From CAWVSB01 sp046710535 (lineage in GTDB: Bacteria > Pseudomonadota > Gammaproteobacteria > Pseudomonadales > CAWVSB01): 64,000 nucleotides of DNA. Position 1 is the stretch's first letter. Every line of letters begins with the position of its first letter. The stretch spans positions 28,396 through 92,395 of the forward strand of contig JBKEHH010000012.1 in NCBI GenBank assembly GCA_046710535.1. Direction: 5' to 3'. Positions 16,670 through 25,491 of this stretch are shown here, piece by piece. The position numbers and the translations under genes were made by a program. The notes beneath the pieces are model-generated. The model ran no database searches and was not told the DNA's origin. It worked only from the letters and a program-made list of their open reading frames with translations.

Positions 16670-18136
16670 ATGACAAAAGATAAAATACACCAAGTTTCTC
16701 TGCTCACTGCACTTAGTCCCATCATCTTGTTAGTCTGTTTTTTAGCCGCTAGTATTTACACCTTTGGCGATAATTCACTTAATGGAGCCAACCAAATTTC
16801 GTTATTATTTGCCGCTGCATTAGCGGTAGCGATTGCGGCTAAGCAGGGTAATAACTGGGAACATATTCATGACTGTATAACTGCCAGCATTAATAAAGCC
16901 ATGGGCGCAATTCTTATTCTACTGATGATTGGCTCGCTATCTGGCACCTGGTTACTCAGTGGCATTGTCCCCACCATGATTTACTTCGGTCTTGAAATTC
17001 TTAACCCACAAATATTTTTGTTTGCTAGCTGTATCATTGCGGCAATAGTATCGCTTGCAGTTGGTAGTTCATGGACCACCGCAGCCACCGTTGGTATCGC
17101 CTTGGTAGGCATTGGCAAAGCGCTAGGCATTAACGAAGGACTAGTGGCAGGTGCAATAATTTCTGGTGCCTATTTTGGTGACAAAATGTCCCCTCTGTCT
17201 GACACAACTAACTTGGCCCCAGCAGTTGCTGGCGCTGAACTGTTTACCCATATCCGCTATTTAGCGCTCACCTCGGGGCCATCTATATTAATCACCTTAG
17301 TAATATTTCTGCTTATCGGCTTTCAGTCTCAGACAGTGGTACAGCTTGACGAAGTCGCCAGCATGCAAAAAACTATTCAGGAAAGCTTCAACATTACTGG
17401 CTGGTTGTTTTTAGTGCCAGGGCTGGTGTTTGTGATGATTATTAGCAAAATACCTGCGCTGCCGGCAATATTTATTGGCGCAATATGCGGAGCAGTAGCT
17501 GCTATTTTTTTCCAACCAGAGTTAATAGCCAGCGTAGCCAAAACATACGAAGGCCCTCAACAATATTTTGTTGCCATCATGACGGCATTCTTTGGCAGTA
17601 TACAAATTGCTACCGGCAATCAAATTGTCGATGACTTACTTAAATCAAAGGGCATGTACGGCATGCTAAAAACTATCTGGCTTATTTTATCTGCCATGGT
17701 GTTTGGCGGTGCCATGCAAGCTGCGGGGTTATTACAACGAATTTCAGATGCGGTTATGGAAAAAGTACATTCTGACACCGGCTTGGTCGCCGCCACCGCA
17801 GCAACATGCGGTCTTGCCAACGTCGCAACTCCTGACCAATACCTTTCTATTGCCGTACCCGGCAGCATGTACGCAGAAAGCTATAAAGAGAGAGGATTGG
17901 CTCCCGAAAACTTAAGCCGAACGCTTGAGGACACCGGCACGGTGACATCGGTACTGGTACCTTGGAATACCTGCGGTGCATTTCAGGCCAGCGTTTTGGG
18001 TGTAGCCACGCTAAGCTATTTACCGTTTTGTTTCTTTAATATCATCAGTCCATTTATGACCATATTATTTATGGCATTTAAGATCAAAATTGCCCGCCTT
18101 AAAACACCTATCGAAGAAGAACCTGCTGCCGCCTAA
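16670..18136 (+). CDS. NhaC family Na+/H+ antiporter
   Basis: A 488-residue polytopic inner-membrane protein with about eleven helices. Family blocks include VGSSWTTAATVGIALVGIG near residue 125-145, GAYFGDKMSPLSDTTNLAPA near 170-185 (the conserved acidic and polar core of NhaC) and the GLANVATPDQYLSIAVPG segment near 380. It would exchange sodium for protons, supporting salt and pH homeostasis, although some NhaC members exchange organic acids. Its stop overlaps the convergent ferredoxin reductase stop by 4 nt. The ribosome site is weak. Confidence 0.88.
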   Translation: MTKDKIHQVSLLTALSPIILLVCFLAASIYTFGDNSLNGANQISLLFAAALAVAIAAKQGNNWEHIHDCITASINKAMGAILILLMIGSLSGTWLLSGIVPTMIYFGLEILNPQIFLFASCIIAAIVSLAVGSSWTTAATVGIALVGIGKALGINEGLVAGAIISGAYFGDKMSPLSDTTNLAPAVAGAELFTHIRYLALTSGPSILITLVIFLLIGFQSQTVVQLDEVASMQKTIQESFNITGWLFLVPGLVFVMIISKIPALPAIFIGAICGAVAAIFFQPELIASVAKTYEGPQQYFVAIMTAFFGSIQIATGNQIVDDLLKSKGMYGMLKTIWLILSAMVFGGAMQAAGLLQRISDAVMEKVHSDTGLVAATAATCGLANVATPDQYLSIAVPGSMYAESYKERGLAPENLSRTLEDTGTVTSVLVPWNTCGAFQASVLGVATLSYLPFCFFNIISPFMTILFMAFKIKIARLKTPIEEEPAAA

Positions 18137-19167
18137 GCGGCAAACGGGTCTTCTACTTGTAAGCGCTGATGCATAATTGGGCTAGTCGTGGTGTATTGAA
18201 GATGTACTTTCTTATCTGGGTTTAACTGCTCTTTAATTGCAAATGCCGCCAATGCTGCCTCGTGAAAACCGCTCAAAATTAACTTTTTCTTACCCGGATA
18301 ATAATTAATATCACCGACTGCGTACAAACCTTTAACAGAGGTTTGGAATTTTTCCGTATCAACCTTGATTTGGCTTTTGTGTAAATCTAAACCCCAGTCA
18401 GCAATAGCTCCAAGCTTTGGCGACAAACCAAAAAATGCTAGCAAATTGTCTAATTCCAGAACTCGTGTCACGCCATCACCGCCAGTGACCTTAATTTTCT
18501 TAAGCTTGTCGTCTTCACTTTCAAAGTCAGAAACATTACCTAACAAAAACTGCATTTCATAGGCTCCACACAAAGCTTCCATCTTGGCAACACTTGCGGG
18601 CGCCGCTTTAAACTTAAGATTGCGATGAATCAATGTCACTGAGTTGGCGATTGGCTGCAGCGCTAAACTCCAATCTAAAGCAGAATCTCCACCACCAAGT
18701 ACCACCACATCTTTACCACGATACTGCTCAGCAGCTTTCACATTATAAACTAGCTGATCACCCTCAAACTGGTCTATTCCTGGGACTCGTAGACGTATGG
18801 GAGTAAATGAACCCATGCCTGCAGCAATAATTACCGCCTGAGCTAAAAATTCTTGCCCCGTATTAGTTTTAACCAAAAATTTTCCATCAGCCTGCTTCTC
18901 TAAAAAATTAACTTCTTGACCGAAATGAAAGGTAGCGTCAAATGGTGCGATTTGCTCCAACAAGCGATCGGTTAACTCCTGCGCACCAATCGCTGGACAG
19001 GCCGGAATATCGTATATGGGCTTATCAGGGTAAAGCTCACTGCATTGTCCGCCGGGCTTATCTAAAGACTCAATCACATGCGCTTTTAAGCCTAGCAGGC
19101 CCAATTCAAAGATCTGAAACAAACCCGTTGGCCCAGCACCGATAATTACTACCTCTGCATTAATCAT
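18133..19167 (-). CDS. Ferredoxin/flavodoxin-NADP+ reductase, thioredoxin-reductase-like
   Basis: A 344-residue FAD protein of the YumC-type ferredoxin-NADP reductases. The FAD site is VVIIGAGPTGLFQIFELG at residues 6-23, followed by GGQCSELYPDKPIYDIP, a hallmark of this group. The NADP site is VVVLGGGDSALDWSLAL near 155-171, and the C-terminal FAD contact is GLYAVGDINYYPGKKKLI near 285. There is no CxxC redox pair, which separates it from thioredoxin reductases. AGGAG precedes the ATG. It is divergent from the LysR gene by 111 bp, so LysR may regulate it. Confidence 0.88.
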   Translation of the reverse strand: MINAEVVIIGAGPTGLFQIFELGLLGLKAHVIESLDKPGGQCSELYPDKPIYDIPACPAIGAQELTDRLLEQIAPFDATFHFGQEVNFLEKQADGKFLVKTNTGQEFLAQAVIIAAGMGSFTPIRLRVPGIDQFEGDQLVYNVKAAEQYRGKDVVVLGGGDSALDWSLALQPIANSVTLIHRNLKFKAAPASVAKMEALCGAYEMQFLLGNVSDFESEDDKLKKIKVTGGDGVTRVLELDNLLAFFGLSPKLGAIADWGLDLHKSQIKVDTEKFQTSVKGLYAVGDINYYPGKKKLILSGFHEAALAAFAIKEQLNPDKKVHLQYTTTSPIMHQRLQVEDPFAA

Positions 19168-19278
19168 AATTAATTACTCCTAAAGTTAACCATTGAAATA
19201 ACAATAGCGCTGGGTTATAAATAAGTAAATTTGATTGTATTAATATAGTAAATCAGTTTTATAGATATAGGATTAGTC

Positions 19279-20151
19279 ATGAGAATCACATTAAAACAAC
19301 TATCAGTTTTTAATGCAGTAGCAAAAATTAGCTCTGTCAGTAAAGCCGCCGATAGTATTGCTTTAAGCCAGTCTGCTACCAGCATGTCGTTGGCAGAACT
19401 GGAAAACCAACTCGGTGCACCGCTATTTCATCGTCATGGCAAACGCTTGCAACTAAATGACTATGGCCGCTGGCTACAACCTAAAGTGCATCAACTATTA
19501 CAACAAGCATTGGAGATTGAGCACAGCGCTAATAGTGAATTTCTACAAGGGCATTTAAAAATTAGCGCCAGCTCTACTATTGGTAATTACTTAGTGCCAG
19601 CCATGATTGGTGAATTTGCCAAAACCCATCCACAAGTAGAAATAGATCTTAGCGTTGGTAATACAGAGCAAGTGATTGACGACATGCTGCATTTGCGAGC
19701 CGACATTGGTTTAATTGAAGGTCCTTGTCACACCCAGCAACTAAGTTGTCAGCCTTGGCGTACTGACTCTCTAAAAGTATTTTGCAGGCCAGATCATCCA
19801 CTGGCTAGAAAAAAGAAAATAACTGCCAATATGATGATTAATGAGTCCTGGATACTACGTGAGTCCGGATCAGGAACCCGCGAAATATTCTCCCTCGCCT
19901 GTCGCGGTGTTATGAGTAATCTAAAGGTAAAGCTAGAGTTGGGCAATAGTGAGGCTATAAAGCAAGCAGTGAAAACAGGGCTTGGCCTAGGCTGCTTGTC
20001 GGAGTTAGCGCTGGCCTCAGAAATTAAACACCAGGAACTTAAAGTACTAAACACTCCTGAGTTAAATCTCAGTAGAGAACTCAGTATTATTCAGACCAAA
20101 AACGTTCATGAAAGTATGGTGTTACAAGCATTTAAAACACATATTGGCTAG
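19279..20151 (+). CDS. LysR family transcriptional regulator
   Basis: A 290-residue regulator. The N-terminal winged helix covers residues 1-60 (LKQLSVFNAVAKISSVSKAA, then SQSATSMSLAELENQLG and LFHRHGKRLQLNDYG). The effector-binding domain from about 90 contains LKISASSTIGNYLVPAMI and ESGSGTREIF, which forms part of the ligand pocket in CysB/CbbR-type proteins. It is divergent from the ferredoxin-NADP reductase gene, the usual arrangement for a LysR target. Effector unknown. Confidence 0.9.
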   Translation: MRITLKQLSVFNAVAKISSVSKAADSIALSQSATSMSLAELENQLGAPLFHRHGKRLQLNDYGRWLQPKVHQLLQQALEIEHSANSEFLQGHLKISASSTIGNYLVPAMIGEFAKTHPQVEIDLSVGNTEQVIDDMLHLRADIGLIEGPCHTQQLSCQPWRTDSLKVFCRPDHPLARKKKITANMMINESWILRESGSGTREIFSLACRGVMSNLKVKLELGNSEAIKQAVKTGLGLGCLSELALASEIKHQELKVLNTPELNLSRELSIIQTKNVHESMVLQAFKTHIG

Positions 20152-20158
20152 CAAAAAA

Positions 20159-20176
20159 GCCCAGCACAAGCTGGGC
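20159..20176. terminator. Rho-independent terminator shared by hsp20 and LysR genes
   Basis: A 7-bp GC-rich stem (GCCCAGC with GCTGGGC) and 4-nt loop. On the minus strand it is followed by TTTTTT, a classical intrinsic terminator for the Hsp20 gene. On the plus strand it is followed by CTTT, weaker, just after the LysR stop. Confidence 0.85.
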
Positions 20177-20200
20177 CTTTAAGATCAAGTACACTACGTT

Positions 20201-20653
20201 TTAGGCTGCGTTAGCATCAACCAAAGCGATTTTGCCGTTAATCACAATGTTTCTTGGTTTAAGCGCCTCAGGCACTTCTTTAACCAAACTTATTACTAGC
20301 AGGCCTTTATCAAGGGCAGCACCCTTAACTTCAACGTGATCAGCTAAGTTAAATTTTCTTTCAAAGGTACGGTTAGCAATACCCTTGTAAAGATACTCGC
20401 CACTGTCTTCCATACCAGCTTGCTCACCACGAATTGTCAGCACACCTTTTTCGACTTGAATGTTCAAATCAGATTCATCAAAACCGGCTAAGGCTAAAGT
20501 AACCGAATATTCATTTTCGCCAACCACCTCAATATTATATGGGGGATAACCACCAGTTGATGATTCATTTCGCATTGCAGTATCTAGCAGCGATCCAAAA
20601 CGATCAAAACCTACGCTGCTGCGATATAGGGGGGATAAGTCTATTCTATTCAT
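20201..20653 (-). CDS. Small heat-shock protein, Hsp20/IbpA-like
   Basis: A 150-residue alpha-crystallin-type chaperone that holds unfolding proteins for later refolding by DnaK/ClpB. The alpha-crystallin domain spans about 38-130: PPYNIEVVGENEYSVTLALA, GVLTIRG, YLYKGIANRTFERKFNLADH and LDKGLLVISLVKEVPEALKP are all IbpA-class signatures. The short C-terminal tail lacks a clear I-x-I motif but includes RNIVI. The leader and promoter show features of heat regulation (listed separately) and a strong terminator follows. Confidence 0.93.
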   Translation of the reverse strand: MNRIDLSPLYRSSVGFDRFGSLLDTAMRNESSTGGYPPYNIEVVGENEYSVTLALAGFDESDLNIQVEKGVLTIRGEQAGMEDSGEYLYKGIANRTFERKFNLADHVEVKGAALDKGLLVISLVKEVPEALKPRNIVINGKIALVDANAA

Positions 20654-20710
20654 AATATATTCTCCGTTGAAGCAATATAAATTAATGGATTGCGCCTACT
20701 CTCCGGGAGA
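20654..20710 (-). promoter_or_regulatory. hsp20 5' leader, candidate RNA thermometer
   Basis: The Shine-Dalgarno GGAGA (20661-20665, minus strand) lies seven bases from the ATG. Upstream in the same leader, UCUCC (20706-20710) could pair with it; UCUCC can alternatively pair with the adjacent GGAGA at 20700-20704. The motif UUGCU (20671-20675) just before the Shine-Dalgarno resembles the UYGCU element of ROSE thermometers, which are common in front of small heat-shock genes. The folds are by eye only. Confidence 0.4.
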
Positions 20711-20726
20711 CATAAGCACTCAATTT

Positions 20727-20756
20727 ATATAAGTCCAATGAAGAAAAATTCAAGGG
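20727..20756 (-). promoter_or_regulatory. Candidate sigma-32 promoter of hsp20
   Basis: The minus strand has CCCTTGAA at 20756-20749, matching the extended heat-shock -35 element (CTTGAA with preceding Cs). After a 14-nt spacer comes ACTTATAT, a poor match to the CCCCAT-type -10 but rich in TATA, so sigma-70 use is also possible. The transcript would have a leader of about 65 nt. Confidence 0.45.
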
Positions 20757-20782
20757 TTGGATAAAACTTTTTGTTTAGTAAC

Positions 20783-22540
20783 TCAACTAGCGTGGGAATC
20801 AAACTGTAATTTAGCTAAGCGCTGATACAACTCAGAACTTTGCATCAATTCGCTATGGCTACCGGTCGCCACTATCTTTCCTCTATCAAGCACAGCTATT
20901 TTATCGGCATGCAAAATAGTAGATAAACGATGGGCAATAATAATAGTCGTTCTGTTCTGCATCAGCTTTTCTAGCGCCAACTGAACTTGATGTTCGCTCT
21001 CTGCGTCCAGAGCACTGGTTGCCTCATCCAATAATAATATTCGCGGATCTTTTAATATTGCTCTGGCAATAGCGACTCGTTGACGCTGACCACCAGATAG
21101 CCTTACACCCTGCTCACCTAGAAAACTGCCATAGCCCTCGGGCAATTTACAAATAAACTCATGAGCATAAGCCGCCCTCGCCGCAGCCTCCACCTCTTCA
21201 TCCGTGGCATCAGGCTTGCCATAACGAATATTATAAGACACGTCAGCACTGAACAATGCTGGCTGCTGTGACACCACTGCTAGCTGCTGGCGTAAGTCAT
21301 GAGGGTCAAACTGACGAATGTCTTCCTGCGCTAAATTAACATGGCCCGACTGCGGATCGTAAAAGCGTTGTAACAACTCAAACACAGTAGACTTACCAGC
21401 ACCTGAAGGTCCAACTAAAGCTAAGCTTTTACCTTCTTCAATCAGTAAACTAAAGTCATCCAAAGCCAGTTCATCTGGCCTTGAGGGATAACAAAAATTG
21501 ACTTTATCAAAAGATAACTCGGCGGCTAAGGAAATTGGCGCAATCGCGCCTTGTGCGGGGGCCAATATTTTACTCGGAGCCTCCATCAGCTCTACCAATC
21601 TATCGGTTGCCCCTGCAGCACGCTGCAACTCACCAAATACTTCCGACAAAGTGGCCACACCGCTAGCAACAATAATCGCATAAAACACAAAAGCACCTAG
21701 ATCACCGCCACTCATATTGCCAGCTAAAACATCACGCCCACCAACCCACAGCATCGCCGACAATGCACTAAATACCAATAATATAACAACGGCGATTAAC
21801 CAAGCTCGTTGCGACACTCGTCGACGCGCAACAAAAAATGCATTTTCTACTTCTTTAGCAAAAGACGACTTCTCAGTAGCCTCCTGCGTATAACTTTGTA
21901 CCGTTTTAATATTCTGAATGATTTCGCCAGCATAAGTCCCGACATTGGCAATAGTGTCCTGACTTTCCCTCGACAATGTACGTACCTTTCTGCCATAAAA
22001 TAAAATAGGCACTAAAACTATAGGTACAACGCCAAGCACCATCATTGTCAATTTAAAGTTAGTCACCAGCAACATAAGCAAAGCGCCAGCCATGGTTAGC
22101 GAAGACCGCAATGCCATTGAAACTGATGAACCAATGATCGACTGCAATAAAGTAGTATCAGTGGTTAACCGTGACATGATTTCGCCACTGCGGTTAGTTT
22201 CAAAATAGCTAGGGTGCAAGGTGATAATATGATTAAACACTTCTAAGCGAATATCTGCACTAACGCGCTCGCCCAACCAAGACACTAAATAAAAGCGAAT
22301 AAATGTGCCGATCGACATGAAAAATGCCAGCAGCACAATAAAGGCTATTGCTTTGTTTAATTGATCTTGGGAGCCACCTACAAAACCTTCATCAATTAAG
22401 ATACGAACACCTTGGCCAATCGCCAAAGTAATAGCTGCAGTAAAAATCAATGCGAAACTGGCGGCAATCAACCGACCTTTATAGGGCAACAAGTAGCCAA
22501 ACAATACAAACAGTGATGACATCTTTTTCACTTTAGCCAT
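20783..22540 (-). CDS. MsbA-like ABC exporter, fused permease and ATPase
   Basis: A 585-residue half-transporter that works as a homodimer in the inner membrane. Six helices fill residues 1-315, with the intracellular coupling segment ETNRSGEIMSRLTTDTTLLQ near 112-131. The nucleotide-binding domain has Walker A GPSGAGKST near 385, Q-loop VVSQQPALFSADV, signature LSGGQRQRV near 490, Walker B ILLLDEATSALD and the switch His in IIAHRLST. It fits the MsbA-related group found beside unrelated genes in many gammaproteobacteria; lipid or drug export is likely, but the substrate cannot be told. AGGAAAA precedes the ATG. Confidence 0.88.
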   Translation of the reverse strand: MAKVKKMSSLFVLFGYLLPYKGRLIAASFALIFTAAITLAIGQGVRILIDEGFVGGSQDQLNKAIAFIVLLAFFMSIGTFIRFYLVSWLGERVSADIRLEVFNHIITLHPSYFETNRSGEIMSRLTTDTTLLQSIIGSSVSMALRSSLTMAGALLMLLVTNFKLTMMVLGVVPIVLVPILFYGRKVRTLSRESQDTIANVGTYAGEIIQNIKTVQSYTQEATEKSSFAKEVENAFFVARRRVSQRAWLIAVVILLVFSALSAMLWVGGRDVLAGNMSGGDLGAFVFYAIIVASGVATLSEVFGELQRAAGATDRLVELMEAPSKILAPAQGAIAPISLAAELSFDKVNFCYPSRPDELALDDFSLLIEEGKSLALVGPSGAGKSTVFELLQRFYDPQSGHVNLAQEDIRQFDPHDLRQQLAVVSQQPALFSADVSYNIRYGKPDATDEEVEAAARAAYAHEFICKLPEGYGSFLGEQGVRLSGGQRQRVAIARAILKDPRILLLDEATSALDAESEHQVQLALEKLMQNRTTIIIAHRLSTILHADKIAVLDRGKIVATGSHSELMQSSELYQRLAKLQFDSHAS

Positions 22541-22564
22541 AATTTTTCCTAAAGGCTGCTATCT

Positions 22565-22600
22565 AAAAAATAAAAAGGCGACACCAAATCTGGCATCGCC
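22565..22600 (-). terminator. Rho-independent terminator of the GGDEF gene
   Basis: On the minus strand a 10-bp stem (GGCGATGCCA with TGGTGTCGCC, two G-U pairs) and GATT loop are followed by TTTTT-A-TTTTTT. It begins 22 bp after the GGDEF-like gene stop and separates it from the ABC exporter gene downstream. Confidence 0.88.
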
Positions 22601-22622
22601 CAGTTGAGCAAGCTACTGTAAT

Positions 22623-23132
22623 TTAAGGTGCGACTTTTATCCTATTGTGGCCCGCAGATTTCGCCTCTGTTAACGCTTCATCTGCCGCTTCAATAACGCT
22701 GGATATATCAGTTGGCTCGGCTCTAATAGCAGAGATACCAGCACTTAACGTAACATTAAAATTATCCACTGCACTGGTTTGCACTAACTTGCCAAACTCT
22801 TCCCTAATACTGTCAATTTTTTCAGCAGCTTGATGAACGCTTGTCGCGGGCATAATAATAGCGAATTTTTCATCACTATAGCGGCTACATACATCACTAC
22901 TACGTAAACAAGACTGCAAGAATTCAGTAAGACGAGTGATAACAGCACCGCCGACTAGATGACCGTGGTTTTCAGTAATATGCTTAAATGAATCGATACC
23001 TATCAGCGCTAGCGCTGACAAACCGTTAGCTCGAGATACCAATTTTTGTTGTGCTTCTAGCTCTTTTTTAAAGCTCTGCGAGCTTAACAAAGCAGTCATA
23101 GGTTCTATTCCTAGCATATTACTTATTATCAT
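22623..23132 (-). CDS. Stand-alone degenerate GGDEF domain protein with retained I-site
   Basis: A 169-residue protein that is almost only a GGDEF fold. The metal/substrate lead is IGIDSFKHITENHGH (45-59), and C-terminal blocks VTLSAGISAI and ADEALTEAKSAGHNRI are typical. The active-site loop, normally GG[DE]EF, reads SDEKF at 86-90, so diguanylate cyclase activity is unlikely. The inhibitory-site motif RxxD is present as RSSD at 77-80, exactly five residues before the loop, as in c-di-GMP-binding proteins. No membrane or sensory domain is attached. A role as c-di-GMP receptor is inferred. The start is uncertain: ATG at 23132 has no ribosome site and a second ATG lies at 23117. An 11-bp tandem repeat lies upstream. 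Confidence 0.82.
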   Translation of the reverse strand: MIISNMLGIEPMTALLSSQSFKKELEAQQKLVSRANGLSALALIGIDSFKHITENHGHLVGGAVITRLTEFLQSCLRSSDVCSRYSDEKFAIIMPATSVHQAAEKIDSIREEFGKLVQTSAVDNFNVTLSAGISAIRAEPTDISSVIEAADEALTEAKSAGHNRIKVAP

Positions 23133-23163
23133 TGGGTAAACTAATTAAACAACAACCGCTAAC

Positions 23164-23214
23164 AGTAGTTCTTTAGTAGTTCTTTAGTAGTTCTTTAGTA
23201 GTTCTTTAGTAGTT
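23164..23214. repeat. 11-bp tandem repeat, 4.6 copies, upstream of the GGDEF-like gene
   Basis: Four exact copies of AGTAGTTCTTT followed by seven bases of a fifth. The tract ends 32 bp before the presumed start codon of the minus-strand GGDEF-like gene. The 11-bp period is about one DNA turn, so each copy faces the same side of the helix, and copy change would move upstream elements by whole turns. No known factor recognises this unit to my knowledge. Confidence 0.92.
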
Positions 23215-23379
23215 TAGCTTACTGTTTACTTGCGCAGACTGAACCTTTGTCATCATAATAACAACAGTGCGACTCTAAAAATGACGCCGCTAACACAAAC
23301 TATTTACAAGTTAGGTAGTGCCTAGTTCCGCCATTATCGCATTAAACAATAGACTATTTGGCTTGCCACCTAATGGCTA

Positions 23380-25491
23380 TTATAAAAGTACGCTATAGGC
23401 TTGTTTCAAATCAGACACTATATCGCCTTTGCCACTATAGCCGCATAAATCCGCTGTTTGCTGCCACGACTTATATTGCAACACTTTGATCACAACCAAC
23501 TGGCAGAGCTTTTGGTCATTCAAATTAGCTATCAGCATTAACGCCGTATTGCTTAAAGCGGCAATACTAGTCTCAAAACTACGCTGATGATCAACAAATA
23601 GACCAATTTCGCGGCCATCGGCAGCACTTATGAATTGATCTGTTATCGGCATATTTTTTATATACTTCACTGCGATTTCAGCCTCCACATCACCCAAAGT
23701 AGCTGCCAATAAAACAGGTAGTTGCGCTCGTAACCTTTGATTTTGCTGATCCAGAACATCAATTGTTACGTCGCTAATTGGTTTAGCCATTACAGCTGTA
23801 TGAGCGCCACTAACGCTATCGCGACGCCACCCAATGTGCTGTAGGGTAAAACCGTTTGCTAGCCAAAAATCAACTACCTCGGCGCTAGCAGCAAAGCTGG
23901 TCGCCACATAATTCTGTCGCTTGGTTTTAGCTTTTTCAACAACGGCATCAAGTAACTTGCTGCCAATAGCATGGCGGCGTAAATCAGGGTGGACAGCTAT
24001 GCGCATAACCCGCCAGCAACGTAAACCTAAAACATTCTGCATGCCTGCCTGGGCCGCCAACATTTGTGGCACTAAGTGACCTGAAACTCGTCTACTACCT
24101 TGCTCGATAGGCTGATGTAATTGCCGCTCAATATTGCCCTCTACTGAAACTAATACGGCGCCAACAACCGCATCATCATAGACGGCTAGAGCAACTTTTA
24201 TATTTGGCCCATCTAACAACAAGCGCAAATCATCAGGGCTAGTTCGATAATGTGCTTGCACTAACAAGCCAAATAATTCGCCTAATAATTTTTCGTTGGC
24301 TATTAAGTCAATACCGCTAACAAACTTTAACTGTAAATCACTTTTAGTAGATGACTTGGCAATGACTGACTCGCTGGCATTTAGCAGCAACAAATCGGCA
24401 GTCAGTGACTCTAAAAAATCATCTTCAGCCCAGCGCATTGGTTGCTGCAAAAATACTCGCCGCCATTGAGGGCATAAATCTTCCAGCGTTGGTTTGAATC
24501 GTACGGCAAACCCTCTGCCATTGCCTTCATAGCCATGCACAGTGGTAGCAAACACAACCCGTGGATAATGCAGTAGAATTGCTGTTAATACACTTGCTGG
24601 TATCGCTGCAGCCTCATCAACCAGAACAATGTCGGCGACGGGTTTCAACCGCAGCAACTCATCTGGTGGCATAAAAAACAGCTGCCTGTTTTCACCAACT
24701 AAAGTATTTCCATTCAGGGTAAAGTCAGGCAAGGAAGCGTGAGCGTGACTAAATACGGCGTTAACAGATGACCTGCTAGGCGCACATAGCGCTACTCTAA
24801 TAACAGCCTCCTGAAGCAGGTCAGCTGCCGCAACACCTAACACTGTAGACTTTCCCCTACCTCTATCCGAAGTGATCACCAACGGCCGCTTTGGCCTACC
24901 ATAGGCCACTTTCTTAATTCCCTCAAAGGCAGATTGTTGGTCGGTAGTTAGGGTAAATTTTGTGGCTGGAGCAAATGCCGGCACATTGATCGCCGGGAAA
25001 CTATTTACTGCTGCTTGTTGCTTTATATGCCATAGCTTTTCATTCTGAGAAAGCTTGTCAATTATCCGTTGAATAAAGTTATGGCTACTTACTTCAGTAT
25101 TGTGTGCAGCTATTCGATGATAATCAGGATCTTGATAAGCCGCCCATTGATCAAAGCTCGGCGTTAACAGCACTAGCACGCCGCCGCCTACTATAGTGCC
25201 ACTAAGCGCGCCGAAACCATCAGGATGAAAGCCAGAATAACAGTTGAAGACAATCGTCTTGAAATCCTGCCCTAAATACCGTTTGGCATTGGCTGCAACA
25301 TCACTATTTACATCAGCAGGCGCGCCATCGCCTATCCATAAGGAATTATCATCAAGTATTGCTAATAGGTCAGCGCCATATTGCTCCGCCCATTCTCGCT
25401 CGCCACTAATAAGCACTACTCCACGGATGTAAGCCGCGTACAAAGAGGCTTGAAACTGCTGAACTAGCGCTAATTCATAGTTACTTAAAAT
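23380..25491 (-). CDS. tmcA: tRNA(Met) cytidine acetyltransferase TmcA, probable AUU start
   Basis: An approximately 703-residue RNA acetyltransferase that makes ac4C at the wobble position of elongator tRNA(Met). Order: N-terminal DUF1726 region, helicase-like module with Walker A TSDRGRGKST and Walker B DIVLVDEAAAIP, a GNAT domain (ALAVYDDAVVGAVLVS, then VMRIAVHPDLRRHAIGSKLL), and a C-terminal tRNA-binding part. The only conventional in-frame start is TTG at 25443, which would cut about 16 residues from the conserved lead. Upstream codons in the same frame (YELALVQQFQASL) match the family N-terminus, and the frame is open back to a TAG without ATG, GTG or TTG. ATT at 25489-25491 has AGGA eight bases before it and gives the expected length. 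Confidence 0.9.
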   Translation of the reverse strand: MLSNYELALVQQFQASLYAAYIRGVVLISGEREWAEQYGADLLAILDDNSLWIGDGAPADVNSDVAANAKRYLGQDFKTIVFNCYSGFHPDGFGALSGTIVGGGVLVLLTPSFDQWAAYQDPDYHRIAAHNTEVSSHNFIQRIIDKLSQNEKLWHIKQQAAVNSFPAINVPAFAPATKFTLTTDQQSAFEGIKKVAYGRPKRPLVITSDRGRGKSTVLGVAAADLLQEAVIRVALCAPSRSSVNAVFSHAHASLPDFTLNGNTLVGENRQLFFMPPDELLRLKPVADIVLVDEAAAIPASVLTAILLHYPRVVFATTVHGYEGNGRGFAVRFKPTLEDLCPQWRRVFLQQPMRWAEDDFLESLTADLLLLNASESVIAKSSTKSDLQLKFVSGIDLIANEKLLGELFGLLVQAHYRTSPDDLRLLLDGPNIKVALAVYDDAVVGAVLVSVEGNIERQLHQPIEQGSRRVSGHLVPQMLAAQAGMQNVLGLRCWRVMRIAVHPDLRRHAIGSKLLDAVVEKAKTKRQNYVATSFAASAEVVDFWLANGFTLQHIGWRRDSVSGAHTAVMAKPISDVTIDVLDQQNQRLRAQLPVLLAATLGDVEAEIAVKYIKNMPITDQFISAADGREIGLFVDHQRSFETSIAALSNTALMLIANLNDQKLCQLVVIKVLQYKSWQQTADLCGYSGKGDIVSDLKQAYSVLL

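Noticed and set aside
18133..19167. Thioredoxin reductase
   Set aside because: No CxxC redox pair; the GGQCSELYP motif fits ferredoxin-NADP reductase.
23164..23214. Repeat tract as iterons of a replication origin
   Set aside because: Only four to five short copies, with no Rep gene, DnaA boxes or plasmid context.
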